64,000 nucleotides of DNA, taken from Pseudorhodobacter aquimaris (GTDB taxonomy: Bacteria; Pseudomonadota; Alphaproteobacteria; Rhodobacterales; Rhodobacteraceae). Below are positions 43,623 through 52,984 of the stretch, in pieces (the first letter of the stretch is position 1; each line of letters opens with the position of its first letter). Under the pieces are notes generated by a model. That model saw only the letters and a list, made by a program, of their open reading frames with translations. It made no database searches and had not been told where the DNA came from. The translations under genes were made by a program, and so were the position numbers. Location of the stretch: NCBI RefSeq assembly GCF_001202025.1, contig NZ_LGHS01000010.1:37395-101394 (forward strand), read 5' to 3'.

Positions 43623-43958
43623 ATGGACGCGCGGCTAACGGCTGATTTCTGGGTAAAGGCCTATCTGATGCGTTTGCAACTGGCGGGCATTCCGGCTTTT
43701 GTTACCGCGCGGGGGGATGCCTCGGCGGGGGCGGTTCTGGTTAAGCAGGCGCCTTTGGACGGGACCGCCTGTGCCTATCAACGTTCCTTTAATCTGATGA
43801 GCGGGCAGCGCGCCTGGGTCGTTCTGGCCCAAGGGCCGGAGCCAGAGGTCGATGCCGCGATTGCCCGTCAGCGCCAGTTTGATCCTGACCTTTGGGTGAT
43901 TGAGGTTGAGGACCGCATGGGCCGTCATCTGCTGGAACAAGAGGGGCTGGCGGAGTGA
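43623..43958 (+). CDS. DUF1491 family protein
   Basis: 111-residue conserved alphaproteobacterial protein of unknown function. The family pattern is visible: LTADFWVKAYLMRLQLAGIP at the start, GDASAGAVLVKQAPLDG in the middle and DPDLWVIEVEDRMGRHLLEQ at the end. No membrane segment or catalytic motif. Its place between era and recO is conserved in Rhodobacterales, hinting at a housekeeping role, but nothing more can be said. Confidence 0.88.
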   Translation: MDARLTADFWVKAYLMRLQLAGIPAFVTARGDASAGAVLVKQAPLDGTACAYQRSFNLMSGQRAWVVLAQGPEPEVDAAIARQRQFDPDLWVIEVEDRMGRHLLEQEGLAE

Positions 43959-43982
43959 TGCCAGCCTTGCGATAGTCTGGAG

Positions 43983-44717
43983 ATGGATTGGCAAGATGAA
44001 GGGGTGCTGATTTCCATGCGCGCGCATGGTGAGGCCTCTGCGATTATCGAAGTGTTTACGGCGGCCCACGGACGGCATGCGGGGGTGGTGCGTGGTGGCG
44101 GCTCGCGCAAGATGGCGGCCACCTTGCAACCGGGCACACAGTTGGCCGTGACGTGGCGCGCGCGGTTGGAGGATCACATCGGCAGCTATGCCGTTGAGCC
44201 GTTGCAAAGCCGGGCAGCGCTTTTGGGCGACCGTTTGGGCCTTGCGGGGCTGACGGCGATCTGTGCCATGCTGCGCACCGCCTTGGCCGAGCGTGAGGCG
44301 CACCCGCCGCTCTGGCGTGCGACGATGGCATTGTTGGCCGCGTTGGAGCATGACCCCGACTGGCCTGTGCGCTATTTACGCTGGGAATTGATGCTGTTGG
44401 AGGAGCTGGGCTTTGGCCTTGATCTGGGGCGCTGTGCGGTGACGGGCGCGCGCGATGATCTGGCCTATGTCAGCCCCAACACCGGCCGCGCCGTCAGCCG
44501 TGCGGGGGCGGGCGATTGGGCGGACCGTCTGTTCCCCTTGCCAGAATGTATGATGGGGCAGGGACCGGCGAGCGGGGTTGAAATCGGGCAGGGCTTGGCA
44601 ATTACCGGACATTTCATTGCACGGGAGTTGATGCAGGGCTTGGGAAACCGCGCCCTGCCAGAGGCGCGGCATCGACTGATCCGACTGTTGGAGAAAAGGC
44701 CCGATCAGGGCGATTAA
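43983..44717 (+). CDS. recO: DNA repair protein RecO
   Basis: RecFOR pathway protein that loads RecA on SSB-coated single-strand DNA. 244 residues: N-terminal OB fold (DEGVLISMRAHGEASAIIEVFT, then HGRHAGVVRGGGSRK) and C-terminal helical region. The usual four-Cys zinc site is not complete: only Cys in LGRCAVTGARDDLAYVSP is in the expected place, a loss seen in many alphaproteobacteria. It ends four bases inside the convergent acyl-CoA dehydrogenase gene. Confidence 0.93.
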   Translation: MDWQDEGVLISMRAHGEASAIIEVFTAAHGRHAGVVRGGGSRKMAATLQPGTQLAVTWRARLEDHIGSYAVEPLQSRAALLGDRLGLAGLTAICAMLRTALAEREAHPPLWRATMALLAALEHDPDWPVRYLRWELMLLEELGFGLDLGRCAVTGARDDLAYVSPNTGRAVSRAGAGDWADRLFPLPECMMGQGPASGVEIGQGLAITGHFIARELMQGLGNRALPEARHRLIRLLEKRPDQGD

Positions 44718-46378
44718 TCCAGCAAGCGTCGCGCAATCACCTGTGCCTGAATTTCGGCAGCACCTTCAAAGATATTCAAGATCCGCGCATCACAAAGGAT
44801 ACGGCTGATCTGATATTCCAGTGCAAAACCGTTGCCGCCATGGATCTGTAGCGCGTTATCCGCCGCGGCCCAAGCCACCCGCGCGCCCAAAAGTTTCGCC
44901 ATGCCGGCCTCAAGGTCGCAACGTTTGTCGTGATCTTTTTGCCATGCCGAGAAATAGGTCAGCTGACGCGCGATCATCACCTCGACGGCCATCATCGCAA
45001 GTTTGCTTGAAACGCGGGGGAATGCGATCAGCGATTTGCCGAATTGTTTGCGGTCGATGGCATATTGCATCCCGACCTCAAGCGCGTTTTGTGCCACGCC
45101 GATGGCGCGGGCTGCGGTCTGGATGCGGGCCGATTCGAAGGTCTGCATCAGCTGTTTGAAGCCTTGCCCCGGCACGCCGCCCAGCAGGTTCTCGCCCTTT
45201 ACGGCAAAACCGTCAAAGGCCAGCTCATATTCCTTCATGCCGCGGTAGCCCAAGACCTCGATCTCTCCGCCGGTCATGCCGGGGGTGGGGAACGGGTCTG
45301 CATCGGTGCCAGCGGTCTTTTCGGCCAGAAACATCGACAGCCCGCGGTAGTCGCTGGTCTCGGGGTCGGTGCGCGCCAGAAGGGTCATCACCTGGGTGCG
45401 GGCGGCATGGGTGATCCATGTCTTGTTGCCGGTCACGACCCAGTCATCTCCGTCCTTTGCCGCGCGGGTGCGCAGGCTGCCAAGGTCGGAGCCGGTGTTG
45501 GGTTCTGTGAACACGGCCGTTGGCAAAATCTCACCGCTGGCAAGTTTGGGCAGCCAATGCGCCTTTTGATCATCGGTGCCACCGCAAAGGATCAGCTCGG
45601 CCGCGATCTCGGAGCGGGTGCCAAGCGATCCTACACCGATATAGCCGCGCGAAAGCTCCTCGCTCACCACCACCATCGAGGCTTTGGACAGGCCAAAGCC
45701 GCCGAAATCTTCGGGGATGGTCAGGCCGAAAACCCCCATTTCGGAAAGCTTTTCAATGATATCCATGGGGATCAACTCATCGCGCAGATGCCAGCCGTGG
45801 GCATGGGGGATGACCTCGGCGTCAGCAAAACGACGGAATTGGTCGCGGATCATCTCCAGCTCTTCATCTAGGCCGGTTGCGCCAAAGGTGGCACGGCCGT
45901 GGTTGTCTTGCATCAAGGCGACCAGCGCGCTGCGTGCAGCCTGTGAGTTGCCATGCGCGATCAGCCGGGCGGCGGCAGGGCCGGGTGCCCATTGGATGCC
46001 AAGATCGGAGAGGCGGGCGATCTCTCCCTGTGACATCGGTATGCCGCCTGCGATTTGCGCCAGAAATTCGCCAAAAGCGATCTGGAGCAGCAAACGCTCC
46101 ATATCACCCAAGCTGCCAGCGTCAGAGAGCCGTCCCGCCCAGGCGTGCATCTGCACAAGGCTTTGTTGATAGGTGGCCAGCCAGCTCAGGGCATGGGCGG
46201 CGGATTGGTTTGCCTCCAGCAATGGGGCGGAAACCTTGCCGTTCTGGGTCACCATCGCGCGCAAGCTCTCGCGCGCATCGGCAAATAGGGTGTCGATTTC
46301 GGGCAGGGCTGCCTCGGTCAATCCCAAAAGATCGGTCAGGATCGGGCTGTCGGCAAGGGGGTGTCCGTCATGGGCCAT
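44714..46378 (-). CDS. mcd: (2S)-methylsuccinyl-CoA dehydrogenase (ethylmalonyl-CoA pathway)
   Basis: Acyl-CoA dehydrogenase-fold flavoprotein of 554 residues, oxidising methylsuccinyl-CoA to mesaconyl-CoA. The core from about residue 170 has PEDFGGFGLSKASMVVVSEE, TEPNTGSDLGSLRTRA (FAD/substrate), and the catalytic Glu538 in IFEGAAEIQ. The extra helical N-terminus of about 165 residues (LLGLTEAALPEIDTLFADAR to QDNHGRATFG) separates Mcd from ordinary acyl-CoA dehydrogenases of about 380 residues and is my main reason for the call. ETF and a cobalamin adenosyltransferase at 55-57 kb fit this pathway. A generic acyl-CoA dehydrogenase remains possible. Ribosome site GGAGCG. Confidence 0.85.
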   Translation of the reverse strand: MAHDGHPLADSPILTDLLGLTEAALPEIDTLFADARESLRAMVTQNGKVSAPLLEANQSAAHALSWLATYQQSLVQMHAWAGRLSDAGSLGDMERLLLQIAFGEFLAQIAGGIPMSQGEIARLSDLGIQWAPGPAAARLIAHGNSQAARSALVALMQDNHGRATFGATGLDEELEMIRDQFRRFADAEVIPHAHGWHLRDELIPMDIIEKLSEMGVFGLTIPEDFGGFGLSKASMVVVSEELSRGYIGVGSLGTRSEIAAELILCGGTDDQKAHWLPKLASGEILPTAVFTEPNTGSDLGSLRTRAAKDGDDWVVTGNKTWITHAARTQVMTLLARTDPETSDYRGLSMFLAEKTAGTDADPFPTPGMTGGEIEVLGYRGMKEYELAFDGFAVKGENLLGGVPGQGFKQLMQTFESARIQTAARAIGVAQNALEVGMQYAIDRKQFGKSLIAFPRVSSKLAMMAVEVMIARQLTYFSAWQKDHDKRCDLEAGMAKLLGARVAWAAADNALQIHGGNGFALEYQISRILCDARILNIFEGAAEIQAQVIARRLLD

Positions 46379-46531
46379 AGGTCGCTCCGTCTTTCATATC
46401 TTTCTGCGCTTGCGAAAGGAATAGAGCCTTTGCAGCCGCGGCGCAACAAGATTTCAAAGATTGGCAATAAATCGACCGAATGTGTCGCGATGAATTTGGC
46501 CCACCTCTGTCCCATGCCAGAGAAACCAAAC

Positions 46532-46553
46532 GGGGGGCCAATGGTAGCCCCCC
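46532..46553 (-). terminator. Terminator of pckA
   Basis: On the minus strand just past the pckA stop, GGGGGGC pairs with GCCCCCC (46547-46553 with 46532-46538), 7-bp stem with an 8-base loop, followed by GTTTGGTTTC. Confidence 0.75.
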
Positions 46554-46560
46554 AGTATAA

Positions 46561-48156
46561 TCAGATCGCCGCGGCTTTTACGTCGTCGTCGATGAAGGGC
46601 ATATATTGGCCGAAGTTATCGGCAAACATTTGCACCAGTTTTGCGGCCTGCGCGTCATAGGCGGCCTTGTCCTGCCATGTTTGACGCGGATCGAGCAGCT
46701 CGTCGGCCACGCCTTCTACGGAGACAGGAACGTCAAAGCCGAAGTTCCCATCGCGGCGGAAGTCGCTGTTGACCAATGTTCCGTTCAGCGCGGCCGTCAG
46801 CAAGGCCCGTGTCGCACGGATCGGCATGCGCGAGCCGACGCCATAAGAACCACCTGTCCAGCCGGTGTTCACCAACCAGCACGTCGCGCCATGATTGGCG
46901 ATCTGGGCCTGCAACAGCTTGCCGTAAACCTCTGGACGGCGGGGCATGAAGGGCGCGCCAAAGCAGGTCGAGAAGGTCGGCGTAGGCTCTGTCACGCCGC
47001 GCTCTGTGCCCGCCACCTTGGAGGTGAAGCCGGAGAGGAAGTGATACATTGCCTGTGCAGGTGTCAGACGGGCGATGGGTGGCAAAACGCCAAAGGCATC
47101 GCAGGTCAGCATGATGATGTTTTTGGGATGCCCGCCCATGCCGGTTTTCGATGCATTGGAAATGGCTTCCAGCGGATAGGCGCAGCGCATGTTGGCTGTC
47201 AGGCTGTCATCATCAAAATCCAGCTCCAGCGTTTCCGCGTCAAAGACCATGTTTTCGATCACGGTCCCGAAACGATGGGTGGTTGCATAGATCTCCGGCT
47301 CTGCTTCGGCGCGCAGATTGATGGTCTTGGCATAGCAGCCGCCCTCAAAGTTGAAGGTGCCCTTGTCGGACCAGCCATGTTCGTCATCACCGATCAGGGT
47401 GCGGGACGGATCGGCCGAAAGCGTGGTTTTCCCTGTGCCCGAAAGACCAAAGAAGATGGCCGCATCATCGGGATCATCCACAGCATGGTTGGCCGAGCAG
47501 TGCATCGCCATCACGCCCTTTTCAGGCAGGATGTAGTTCAGCAGGGTAAAGACGGATTTCTTGTTCTCACCGGCATAGGCGGTGTTTGCGATCAGGATTT
47601 CCTTGGAGTCGAAATTCATCACGATCACGGTATCGGAGCGGCAGCCGTGGCGGGCCGGATCGGCCTTGAAGCCGGGGCAGTTGATGATGGTCCATTCCGG
47701 CACGAAACCATCCAGCTCTTCGCGGGCCGGGCGGCGCAGCAGGTGGCGGATGAACAGCCCGTGCCATGCAAGCTCGGTGATCACACGCACGTCGAGGCGA
47801 TGCTCGGGGTCGGCGCCTGCGTAAAGGTCCTGAACGAAGTAATCCCCGCCCTTCATATAGTCCAGCATGTCGGCGCGCAGGGCGTCAAAGGCTTCTGGTG
47901 CCATTTCGGCGTTGTTTTCCCACCAGATCGAATCTTCGACCGAAGGAGTGCGCACGATGTGCTTGTCCTTTGGCGAGCGGCCGGTAAATTTTCCGGTCGA
48001 AACGAGAAATGCCCCGCCGATGCCCAGTTTCCCTTCGCCGCGCGCGACTGCTGCTTCGATCAGGGTAGGCTCAATCTGGTTGTAAGAGACAGATCCAAGT
48101 CCGGTGATGCCTTGGGCTTCGACTGTATGGCTTGGGTTTACGCGTCCGGTGTTCAT
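46561..48156 (-). CDS. pckA: Phosphoenolpyruvate carboxykinase (ATP)
   Basis: Gluconeogenic enzyme converting oxaloacetate and ATP to PEP, 531 residues. [18 protein letters not shown] is the kinase-1a P-loop, LIGDDEHGW the kinase-2 metal site, and [11 protein letters not shown] and NEGGCYAK-like [11 protein letters not shown] are conserved substrate motifs of the ATP form. Ribosome site GGGAGC upstream of ATG 48156. It is divergent from chvI across 333 bases holding tandem repeats, and ends at a strong terminator. Its link with ChvI/ChvG and the regulatory PTS is conserved in alphaproteobacteria. Confidence 0.96.
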   Translation of the reverse strand: MNTGRVNPSHTVEAQGITGLGSVSYNQIEPTLIEAAVARGEGKLGIGGAFLVSTGKFTGRSPKDKHIVRTPSVEDSIWWENNAEMAPEAFDALRADMLDYMKGGDYFVQDLYAGADPEHRLDVRVITELAWHGLFIRHLLRRPAREELDGFVPEWTIINCPGFKADPARHGCRSDTVIVMNFDSKEILIANTAYAGENKKSVFTLLNYILPEKGVMAMHCSANHAVDDPDDAAIFFGLSGTGKTTLSADPSRTLIGDDEHGWSDKGTFNFEGGCYAKTINLRAEAEPEIYATTHRFGTVIENMVFDAETLELDFDDDSLTANMRCAYPLEAISNASKTGMGGHPKNIIMLTCDAFGVLPPIARLTPAQAMYHFLSGFTSKVAGTERGVTEPTPTFSTCFGAPFMPRRPEVYGKLLQAQIANHGATCWLVNTGWTGGSYGVGSRMPIRATRALLTAALNGTLVNSDFRRDGNFGFDVPVSVEGVADELLDPRQTWQDKAAYDAQAAKLVQMFADNFGQYMPFIDDDVKAAAI

Positions 48157-48489
48157 CTAATGCAAGCTCCCGATGCCGATGATTACGACAAGTTTTGGGT
48201 TTTGAAGCGGTACGCCGAGCACCCGCCAGCGTCCCGGTCGCCCCCGGAGCCGGAGCCGACACCATGCCTATAGCACGGCGATTCAAGATTGTAACAGGAC
48301 GGTTTCTTGGCGTTAGCGCAATCAAATTCAAGTTAGCGCAATCAAATGAATGAATGAGGCATATTAGCCATTCATTCGTAAATTTATGACCAACTGAACC
48401 GGTCTTGACGCATGATTCGCAGTTGATTCTTTGTGGCAAAAATTTGAAATTGGGGAAAAATATAGATGAGCAGCTTAGGAAAAATACCG
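48157..48489. promoter_or_regulatory. pckA-chvI divergent intergenic region with tandem repeats
   Basis: 333 bases without a gene. GTTAGCGCAATCAAAT occurs twice in the same orientation (48312-48327 and 48332-48347, 20 bases apart). Each copy is an imperfect GTTAGC/GCTAAC-type palindrome (10 of 12 positions), as bound by LacI-family regulators. A TACAAT -10 box for pckA (48288-48293, minus) puts the nearer repeat at its -35 position. Next to them GAATGAATG (48348-48356) and CATTCATTC (48369-48377) form a 9-bp inverted repeat on the chvI side. The rest of the region holds nothing I can name. Confidence 0.6.
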
Positions 48490-49191
48490 ATGCCAAGGAT
48501 CGCCCTTGTGGACGATGACAGAAATATTCTGACCTCGGTTTCGATGACACTGGAGGCTGAGGGGTTTGAGGTGGAAACCTTCAACGACGGGCAGTCCGCG
48601 CTGGATGCTTTTACCCGCCGGATGCCGGATATGGCCGTTCTGGATATTAAAATGCCGCGTATGGACGGTATGGACCTGTTGCAGCGCCTGCGTCTGAAAA
48701 CAATGATGCCGATCATTTTCCTGACCTCCAAAGATGATGAGATCGACGAGGTTCTGGGCCTGCGGATGGGGGCGGATGACTATGTCAAAAAACCTTTTTC
48801 CCAACGTCTGTTGGTTGAACGTATCCGGTCGCTCTTGCGTCGTCAGGTTGCGATAGCGACGGATGAGGTTGCCGTGACCGAAGAAACCAAGGTGATGGAG
48901 CGTGGTCATTTGCGGATGGATCCGCTGCGTCATGCCGTCTCGTGGAAGGGGCGGGACATTTCCCTGACCGTTACCGAGTTCTTGTTGCTACAGGCGCTTG
49001 CGCAACGGCCCGGCTTTGTAAAAAGCCGCGATCAGTTGATGGATGTGGCCTATGATGAGCAGGTTTATGTCGATGACAGGACAATCGACAGCCATATCAA
49101 GCGTCTGCGCAAGAAGATGCGAACCGCGGATGAAGAATTTACGGCGATCGAAACGCTTTACGGTATTGGCTACCGCTATAATGAGGAGTGA
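48490..49191 (+). CDS. chvI: Two-component response regulator ChvI
   Basis: OmpR-type DNA-binding response regulator, 233 residues. The receiver domain has the acidic pocket VDDDRN, phospho-acceptor Asp52 ([11 protein letters not shown]), Thr/Ser in FLTSKDD and Lys in VKKPFS; the C-terminal winged helix ends KRLRKKMR...[12 protein letters not shown] 48490 (AGGA 9 bases upstream) puts the Asp at 52 as in characterised ChvI; ATG 48466 would add eight residues. With ChvG it responds to acid or envelope stress and central-carbon state in relatives. Confidence 0.95.
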   Translation: MPRIALVDDDRNILTSVSMTLEAEGFEVETFNDGQSALDAFTRRMPDMAVLDIKMPRMDGMDLLQRLRLKTMMPIIFLTSKDDEIDEVLGLRMGADDYVKKPFSQRLLVERIRSLLRRQVAIATDEVAVTEETKVMERGHLRMDPLRHAVSWKGRDISLTVTEFLLLQALAQRPGFVKSRDQLMDVAYDEQVYVDDRTIDSHIKRLRKKMRTADEEFTAIETLYGIGYRYNEE

Positions 49192-49200
49192 TGCGCCCAT

Positions 49201-50931
49201 ATGACGCGAGCGCGAAACACGCCTTCCAATTCGTCTGATGCCAAAACCGATGTGCCGGAAGGTGAGGATGTCACAGAGCGCGGCGGGCAGGCATCCGCCA
49301 CGGTGAACGCTGCGCCAAGGCCGCGCGCGCATCGGGGGCTTAGGGGCGTTGTTGCCCTCAACCGGTCGCCTTTGGCCCGCAAGATCATTATCTTTAATAT
49401 GATGGGAACAGTCATTCTGGTGGCTGGCGTCTTGTTCGTGAACCCCTTCCGCGACAGCCTGGTTTTACAGCGTGAACAAGGGCTTGTAACAGAAGCGGAA
49501 TTGGTTGCCGATGTGTTCGAAGCACTGCTGCCGACGATGGAGGCTGGCGTTTCGCGCGATCCGCTGGCTGATGATGTTGGAAAAACGCTTGCCGCAATAA
49601 CGATCGGGCCGGGGGTGGATGCGTTTGTTTTTGACAAGTCGGGTCGTGTGATCGCGGCACAGGAGGGGCCGCCGCGTGGTGCTATTCTGGATGGAACGAA
49701 CACACAATCAACGCTGATCACGGATTTTTTAAACTCGATCTGGGAAGCGGTCTCTGGGATTATATCCGCCAAGGACGTGCAAACGGAGCAAGTCGATTCC
49801 GAAGGTCTTGCGGGCAGCAGTTTTGCGGCAGCCGTGGCAGGTCAAACCACCTCTAATATGGCTCGGGATTCTGCCGGTGGCACGCTGTTTTCGGTTGCCG
49901 CGCCGATCTGGACTGCTGGCGAAGTTATCGGCGTTGTCGCCCTTACGTCTGCTGAGGGCGAGATTGACCGTCTTGTCCGGCATGAGCGTGAGCAGGTTTT
50001 GCAAATGTTCGTTATCGCGCTGTTGGTCTCTATCGGGCTTAGCCTTGCGCTGGCATCTACCATTGCCAACCCATTGTCCGATCTGGCCGCTGCGGCCGAA
50101 TTGGGGCGTGACAGGGATGCACGGAACATGGCCCCGGGGCGGGTTCGCATTCCCGATATGGCCGCACGGACCGATGAGATTGGCCGCCTTTCAGTTGCGA
50201 TGCGGGGCATGGTGGCCGCCCTTTACGACCGGATTGATGCGAATGAACAATTCGCGGCGGATGTCAGTCATGAAATCAAGAATCCATTGGCCAGCCTGCG
50301 ATCTGCGGTGGGGACATTGCGGGTGGCAAAACGGGATGATCAGCGTGAAAAGTTGTTGACTGTGATTGAACATGATGTGCGTCGTCTCGACCGCTTGTTG
50401 AGCGATATTTCTAATGCCTCCAGACTTGATAGTGAGTTGGTGAAAGAGGAAGAGGACGAGTTCAACCTTGTCAAAACCATCTTTAACCTCTCGGAGTATC
50501 TGGGGGATTTGGCCAGACAGAACGGGGTTGATTTCATTACCGATCTTCCGGCAGAGCCAATCTATATCCGTGGTTTGGAAGCGCGTTTGGCACAGGTTTT
50601 TGTCAATCTGATTTCAAACGCGGTGTCTTTTTGTGAAGAAGGCGATGCGGTTCGCGTTTGGGCGCGCCGACGTGAAAACCGGGTCTTGGTCGTGGTTGAA
50701 GACACTGGCCCCGGTATCCCCGAGCAGGCCTTGGAAAAGGTCTTCAAACGCTTCTACTCCGAACGGCCTGTCTCTCAGTTTGGGGATCATTCCGGCCTTG
50801 GGCTTGCGATTTCCAAACAAATCATCGAGGCGCATGGTGGTGTAATCTGGGCGGAAAACATTCGGCCAACCACGGTTGATGTGACGTCCGAACCACTGGG
50901 TGCTCGGTTTGTTGTGGGCTTGCCGATTTGA
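49201..50931 (+). CDS. chvG: Sensor histidine kinase ChvG
   Basis: Membrane sensor for ChvI, 576 residues. A long Ser/Arg-rich cytoplasmic N-terminus (1-60), TM1 about 61-80, a periplasmic sensor domain of about 180 residues, TM2 about 263-285, HAMP linker, H-box FAADVSHEIKNPLASLRSA (His357), N-box FVNLISNAVSF and G boxes VVEDTGPGIPE and GDHSGLGLAI. It follows chvI by nine bases. The hprK gene starts just downstream, in the order chvI-chvG-hprK-rapZ-EIIA-HPr typical of alphaproteobacteria. Confidence 0.95.
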   Translation: MTRARNTPSNSSDAKTDVPEGEDVTERGGQASATVNAAPRPRAHRGLRGVVALNRSPLARKIIIFNMMGTVILVAGVLFVNPFRDSLVLQREQGLVTEAELVADVFEALLPTMEAGVSRDPLADDVGKTLAAITIGPGVDAFVFDKSGRVIAAQEGPPRGAILDGTNTQSTLITDFLNSIWEAVSGIISAKDVQTEQVDSEGLAGSSFAAAVAGQTTSNMARDSAGGTLFSVAAPIWTAGEVIGVVALTSAEGEIDRLVRHEREQVLQMFVIALLVSIGLSLALASTIANPLSDLAAAAELGRDRDARNMAPGRVRIPDMAARTDEIGRLSVAMRGMVAALYDRIDANEQFAADVSHEIKNPLASLRSAVGTLRVAKRDDQREKLLTVIEHDVRRLDRLLSDISNASRLDSELVKEEEDEFNLVKTIFNLSEYLGDLARQNGVDFITDLPAEPIYIRGLEARLAQVFVNLISNAVSFCEEGDAVRVWARRRENRVLVVVEDTGPGIPEQALEKVFKRFYSERPVSQFGDHSGLGLAISKQIIEAHGGVIWAENIRPTTVDVTSEPLGARFVVGLPI

Positions 50932-50944
50932 TTGGGCGCGTCGC

Positions 50945-51373
50945 GTGAAGGATGACGCTGGTGGGGTGATCCATGCAACCTGTGTTGACGTCAACGGCTT
51001 TGGCATTTTGATCCGTGGCGCATCGGGATCAGGCAAGTCCAGCCTAGCGCTGCGTCTGATGGCGCATGGTGCAAGGCTGGTGGCCGATGACCGGACATCT
51101 TTGCAACGAAATGACAACGCCGTGTGGGCATCAAGCCCGCCAGCCATTCGCGGCGCTATTGAGGCAAGGGGAATTGGTTTGCTGGCTGCGGATCCCGTGG
51201 AGCAAACAAAAATCGCGTTGGTCGTCGATCTCGACAGTGCTGAGCCGGAAAGACTTCCGCCAAAACGCCAAACTCTTCTGCTTGGCATACCGATAGACCT
51301 TGTATTCGGGGCAACATCCGGCCACCTTCCTTACGGGTTACTACAGCTTGCCCATGGCGGGCGATGGAATTGA
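50945..51373 (+). CDS. hprK: HPr kinase/phosphorylase, short alphaproteobacterial form
   Basis: About 142 residues: only the catalytic C-terminal domain of Gram-positive HprK is present, with Walker [14 protein letters not shown] and LVADDRTSL. The N-terminal regulatory domain of about 130 residues is absent, which is normal in alphaproteobacteria. It phosphorylates HPr at Ser46. GTG 50945 (GGGCG about 6 bases upstream) lies 14 bases after chvG; longer in-frame starts lie inside chvG. The P-loop serine-rich form is intact. Confidence 0.9.
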   Translation: MKDDAGGVIHATCVDVNGFGILIRGASGSGKSSLALRLMAHGARLVADDRTSLQRNDNAVWASSPPAIRGAIEARGIGLLAADPVEQTKIALVVDLDSAEPERLPPKRQTLLLGIPIDLVFGATSGHLPYGLLQLAHGGRWN

Positions 51374-51401
51374 TGCGGATCTGAGCGGGCGAGAGTGGGG
51401 T

Positions 51402-52286
51402 ATGGAACATCGTATTGTCCTTGTGACCGGGCCTTCAGGGGCGGGGCGCACCACAGCGGTCAACGCGCTAGAGGATCTGGGCTATGAGGCGATTGATAAC
51501 CTCCCGCTCAGCCTTGTGCCGCGGCTGATTGATGGCGACAGTCAGAGGCGCCCACTGGCTTTGGGCTTGGATGCGCGCAACCGTGACTTTAACGCGGCGG
51601 CTTTGATCGCCTTGATCGACAAGCTGACAGTCGATCCAAGGGTTTCACTGAACGTGATCTATCTGGACTGCGCGGCAGATGAGTTGATCCGCCGCTTTGC
51701 CCAGACCCGGCGGCGCCATCCCTTGGCGCCCGACAGCACACCTATGGTCGGCATCGCGCGCGAGGTGGATCTTTTGGCTCCGGTTCGTGTGCGCGCTGAT
51801 CACCTGATTGAGACAACGGGAATGTCGCCGCATGATCTGCGGGCCGAGATTGGGCGATGGTTTGGTCAATCCGACGTGCCGGGGCTTGCCGTTTCGATCC
51901 AGTCCTTTTCCTATAAACGGGGGGTTCCGCGGGGTGTGGATATGATCTTTGACTGCCGCTTTCTGCGCAACCCGCATTGGGTGGATGAGCTGCGCGATAT
52001 GGATGGGCGTGATTCTGCAGTTTTTGACTATATCGCCAAGGATCCGCGATTTTCTGAATTTATCCAAAAGGTGAACGACCTGATCCTGTTTTTGATGCCT
52101 GCCCAGTTGGATGAGGGCAAAGCCCATCTTGCCATCGGCTTTGGCTGTACCGGCGGGCAACACAGATCCGTTGCCGTGACGGAATTGATCGCATCAAAGC
52201 TTGCACAGGAAGGGTGGCCGGTGGCAAAACGGCATCGGGAGCTTGAGCGACGGGCCGCAGGGCAGCCCGCAAACGGGACAGGGTGA
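51402..52286 (+). CDS. rapZ: RNase adapter protein RapZ-type nucleotide-binding protein
   Basis: P-loop protein of about 294 residues. Walker A is [11 protein letters not shown], with Arg where most RapZ have Lys, followed by [16 protein letters not shown]. The C-terminal RapZ domain has [28 protein letters not shown] and [15 protein letters not shown]. In E. coli RapZ controls GlmZ decay; here it sits in the PTS-Ntr operon, usual for alphaproteobacteria, where its role is less clear. ATG 51402 gives the standard start (GTGGGG upstream); an ATG at 51354 inside hprK is in frame. Confidence 0.93.
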   Translation: MEHRIVLVTGPSGAGRTTAVNALEDLGYEAIDNLPLSLVPRLIDGDSQRRPLALGLDARNRDFNAAALIALIDKLTVDPRVSLNVIYLDCAADELIRRFAQTRRRHPLAPDSTPMVGIAREVDLLAPVRVRADHLIETTGMSPHDLRAEIGRWFGQSDVPGLAVSIQSFSYKRGVPRGVDMIFDCRFLRNPHWVDELRDMDGRDSAVFDYIAKDPRFSEFIQKVNDLILFLMPAQLDEGKAHLAIGFGCTGGQHRSVAVTELIASKLAQEGWPVAKRHRELERRAAGQPANGTG

Positions 52287-52293
52287 TCAAAGA

Positions 52294-52698
52294 GTGATTG
52301 GAATTGTAATTGTTGCCCATGGCGGGCTTGCACGCGAGTATCTTTCGGCGGTGCAACATGTTGTGGGTAAACAAAAAGATATGATTGCGGTCGCAATCGA
52401 GGAAGATCATGACCGTGCGCAGAAACAGGCGGAAATCTGTGATGCGGCGGACTCTGTGGATCGCAATGATGGGGTGGTTGTCGTCACCGATATGTTCGGC
52501 GGCTCCCCTTCGAACCTGTCCTTGATGGCTTGTGTCGGGCGCGGTCGACGGATCCTTTATGGGGCCAACCTGCCAATGCTGATAAAGCTGACCAAATCAC
52601 GGCATCTTGCGGTACAGGATGCCGTAACGCTGGCGCTGGATGCTGGCCGAAAATATATCAACAGCCTCGACCTGGGCGAAGAAGGAGACCTCCCATGA
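52294..52698 (+). CDS. PTS EIIA protein, mannose type (regulatory)
   Basis: 134-residue single-domain EIIA of the mannose family. His9 in VIVAHGGLA is the phosphoryl-accepting residue; VVTDMFGGSPSNLSL and LYGANLPMLIKL are conserved. No EIIB, EIIC or EIID sugar permease is present, so this is part of a regulatory PTS without transport, typical of alphaproteobacteria. It starts at GTG 52294, seven bases after rapZ, with only a weak ribosome site, suggesting coupling. Its stop overlaps the HPr gene (ATGA). Confidence 0.93.
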   Translation: MIGIVIVAHGGLAREYLSAVQHVVGKQKDMIAVAIEEDHDRAQKQAEICDAADSVDRNDGVVVVTDMFGGSPSNLSLMACVGRGRRILYGANLPMLIKLTKSRHLAVQDAVTLALDAGRKYINSLDLGEEGDLP

Positions 52699-52964
52699 GC
52701 GAGCGTATTTTGAAGATTGAAAACGTAAAAGGGCTTCATGCCCGCGCTTCGGCCAAATTTGTAGAGGTTGTCGAAGGGTTTGAGGCAAACGCAGAGGTTT
52801 CCAAGGACGGGATGAGCGTTTCAGGGGATTCCATTATGGGTTTGCTGATGCTTGCCGCTTCGCGTGGCACCAGCATTTCCGTCAAGACCTCTGGCCCGCA
52901 GGCCGAGGTCTTGCTGGAAGCGCTTGATACTTTGGTCAAGAATATGTTTGGCGAAGATTTCTAG
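52695..52964 (+). CDS. HPr-type phosphocarrier protein
   Basis: Phosphocarrier of the regulatory PTS, 89 residues. His15 (KGLHARASAKF), phosphorylated by EI from PEP, and Ser46 (VSGDSIMGLLML), the HprK target, are both at the canonical positions. A strong ribosome site (AAGGAG) precedes ATG 52695, which overlaps the EIIA stop. EI is not in the window. Last gene of the chvI-to-HPr operon; the convergent hbd gene ends 21 bases on. Confidence 0.95.
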   Translation: MSERILKIENVKGLHARASAKFVEVVEGFEANAEVSKDGMSVSGDSIMGLLMLAASRGTSISVKTSGPQAEVLLEALDTLVKNMFGEDF

Positions 52965-52984
52965 GTCAAGTGTCAGAGGTGGTT

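Noticed and set aside
46606..48273. 555-codon open frame on the plus strand across pckA
   Set aside because: Antisense mirror of the well-supported pckA gene; it has no ribosome site and no recognisable domain.
50945..51373. HprK as a truncated pseudogene
   Set aside because: Alphaproteobacterial HprK normally lacks the N-terminal domain, and the catalytic motifs are intact.
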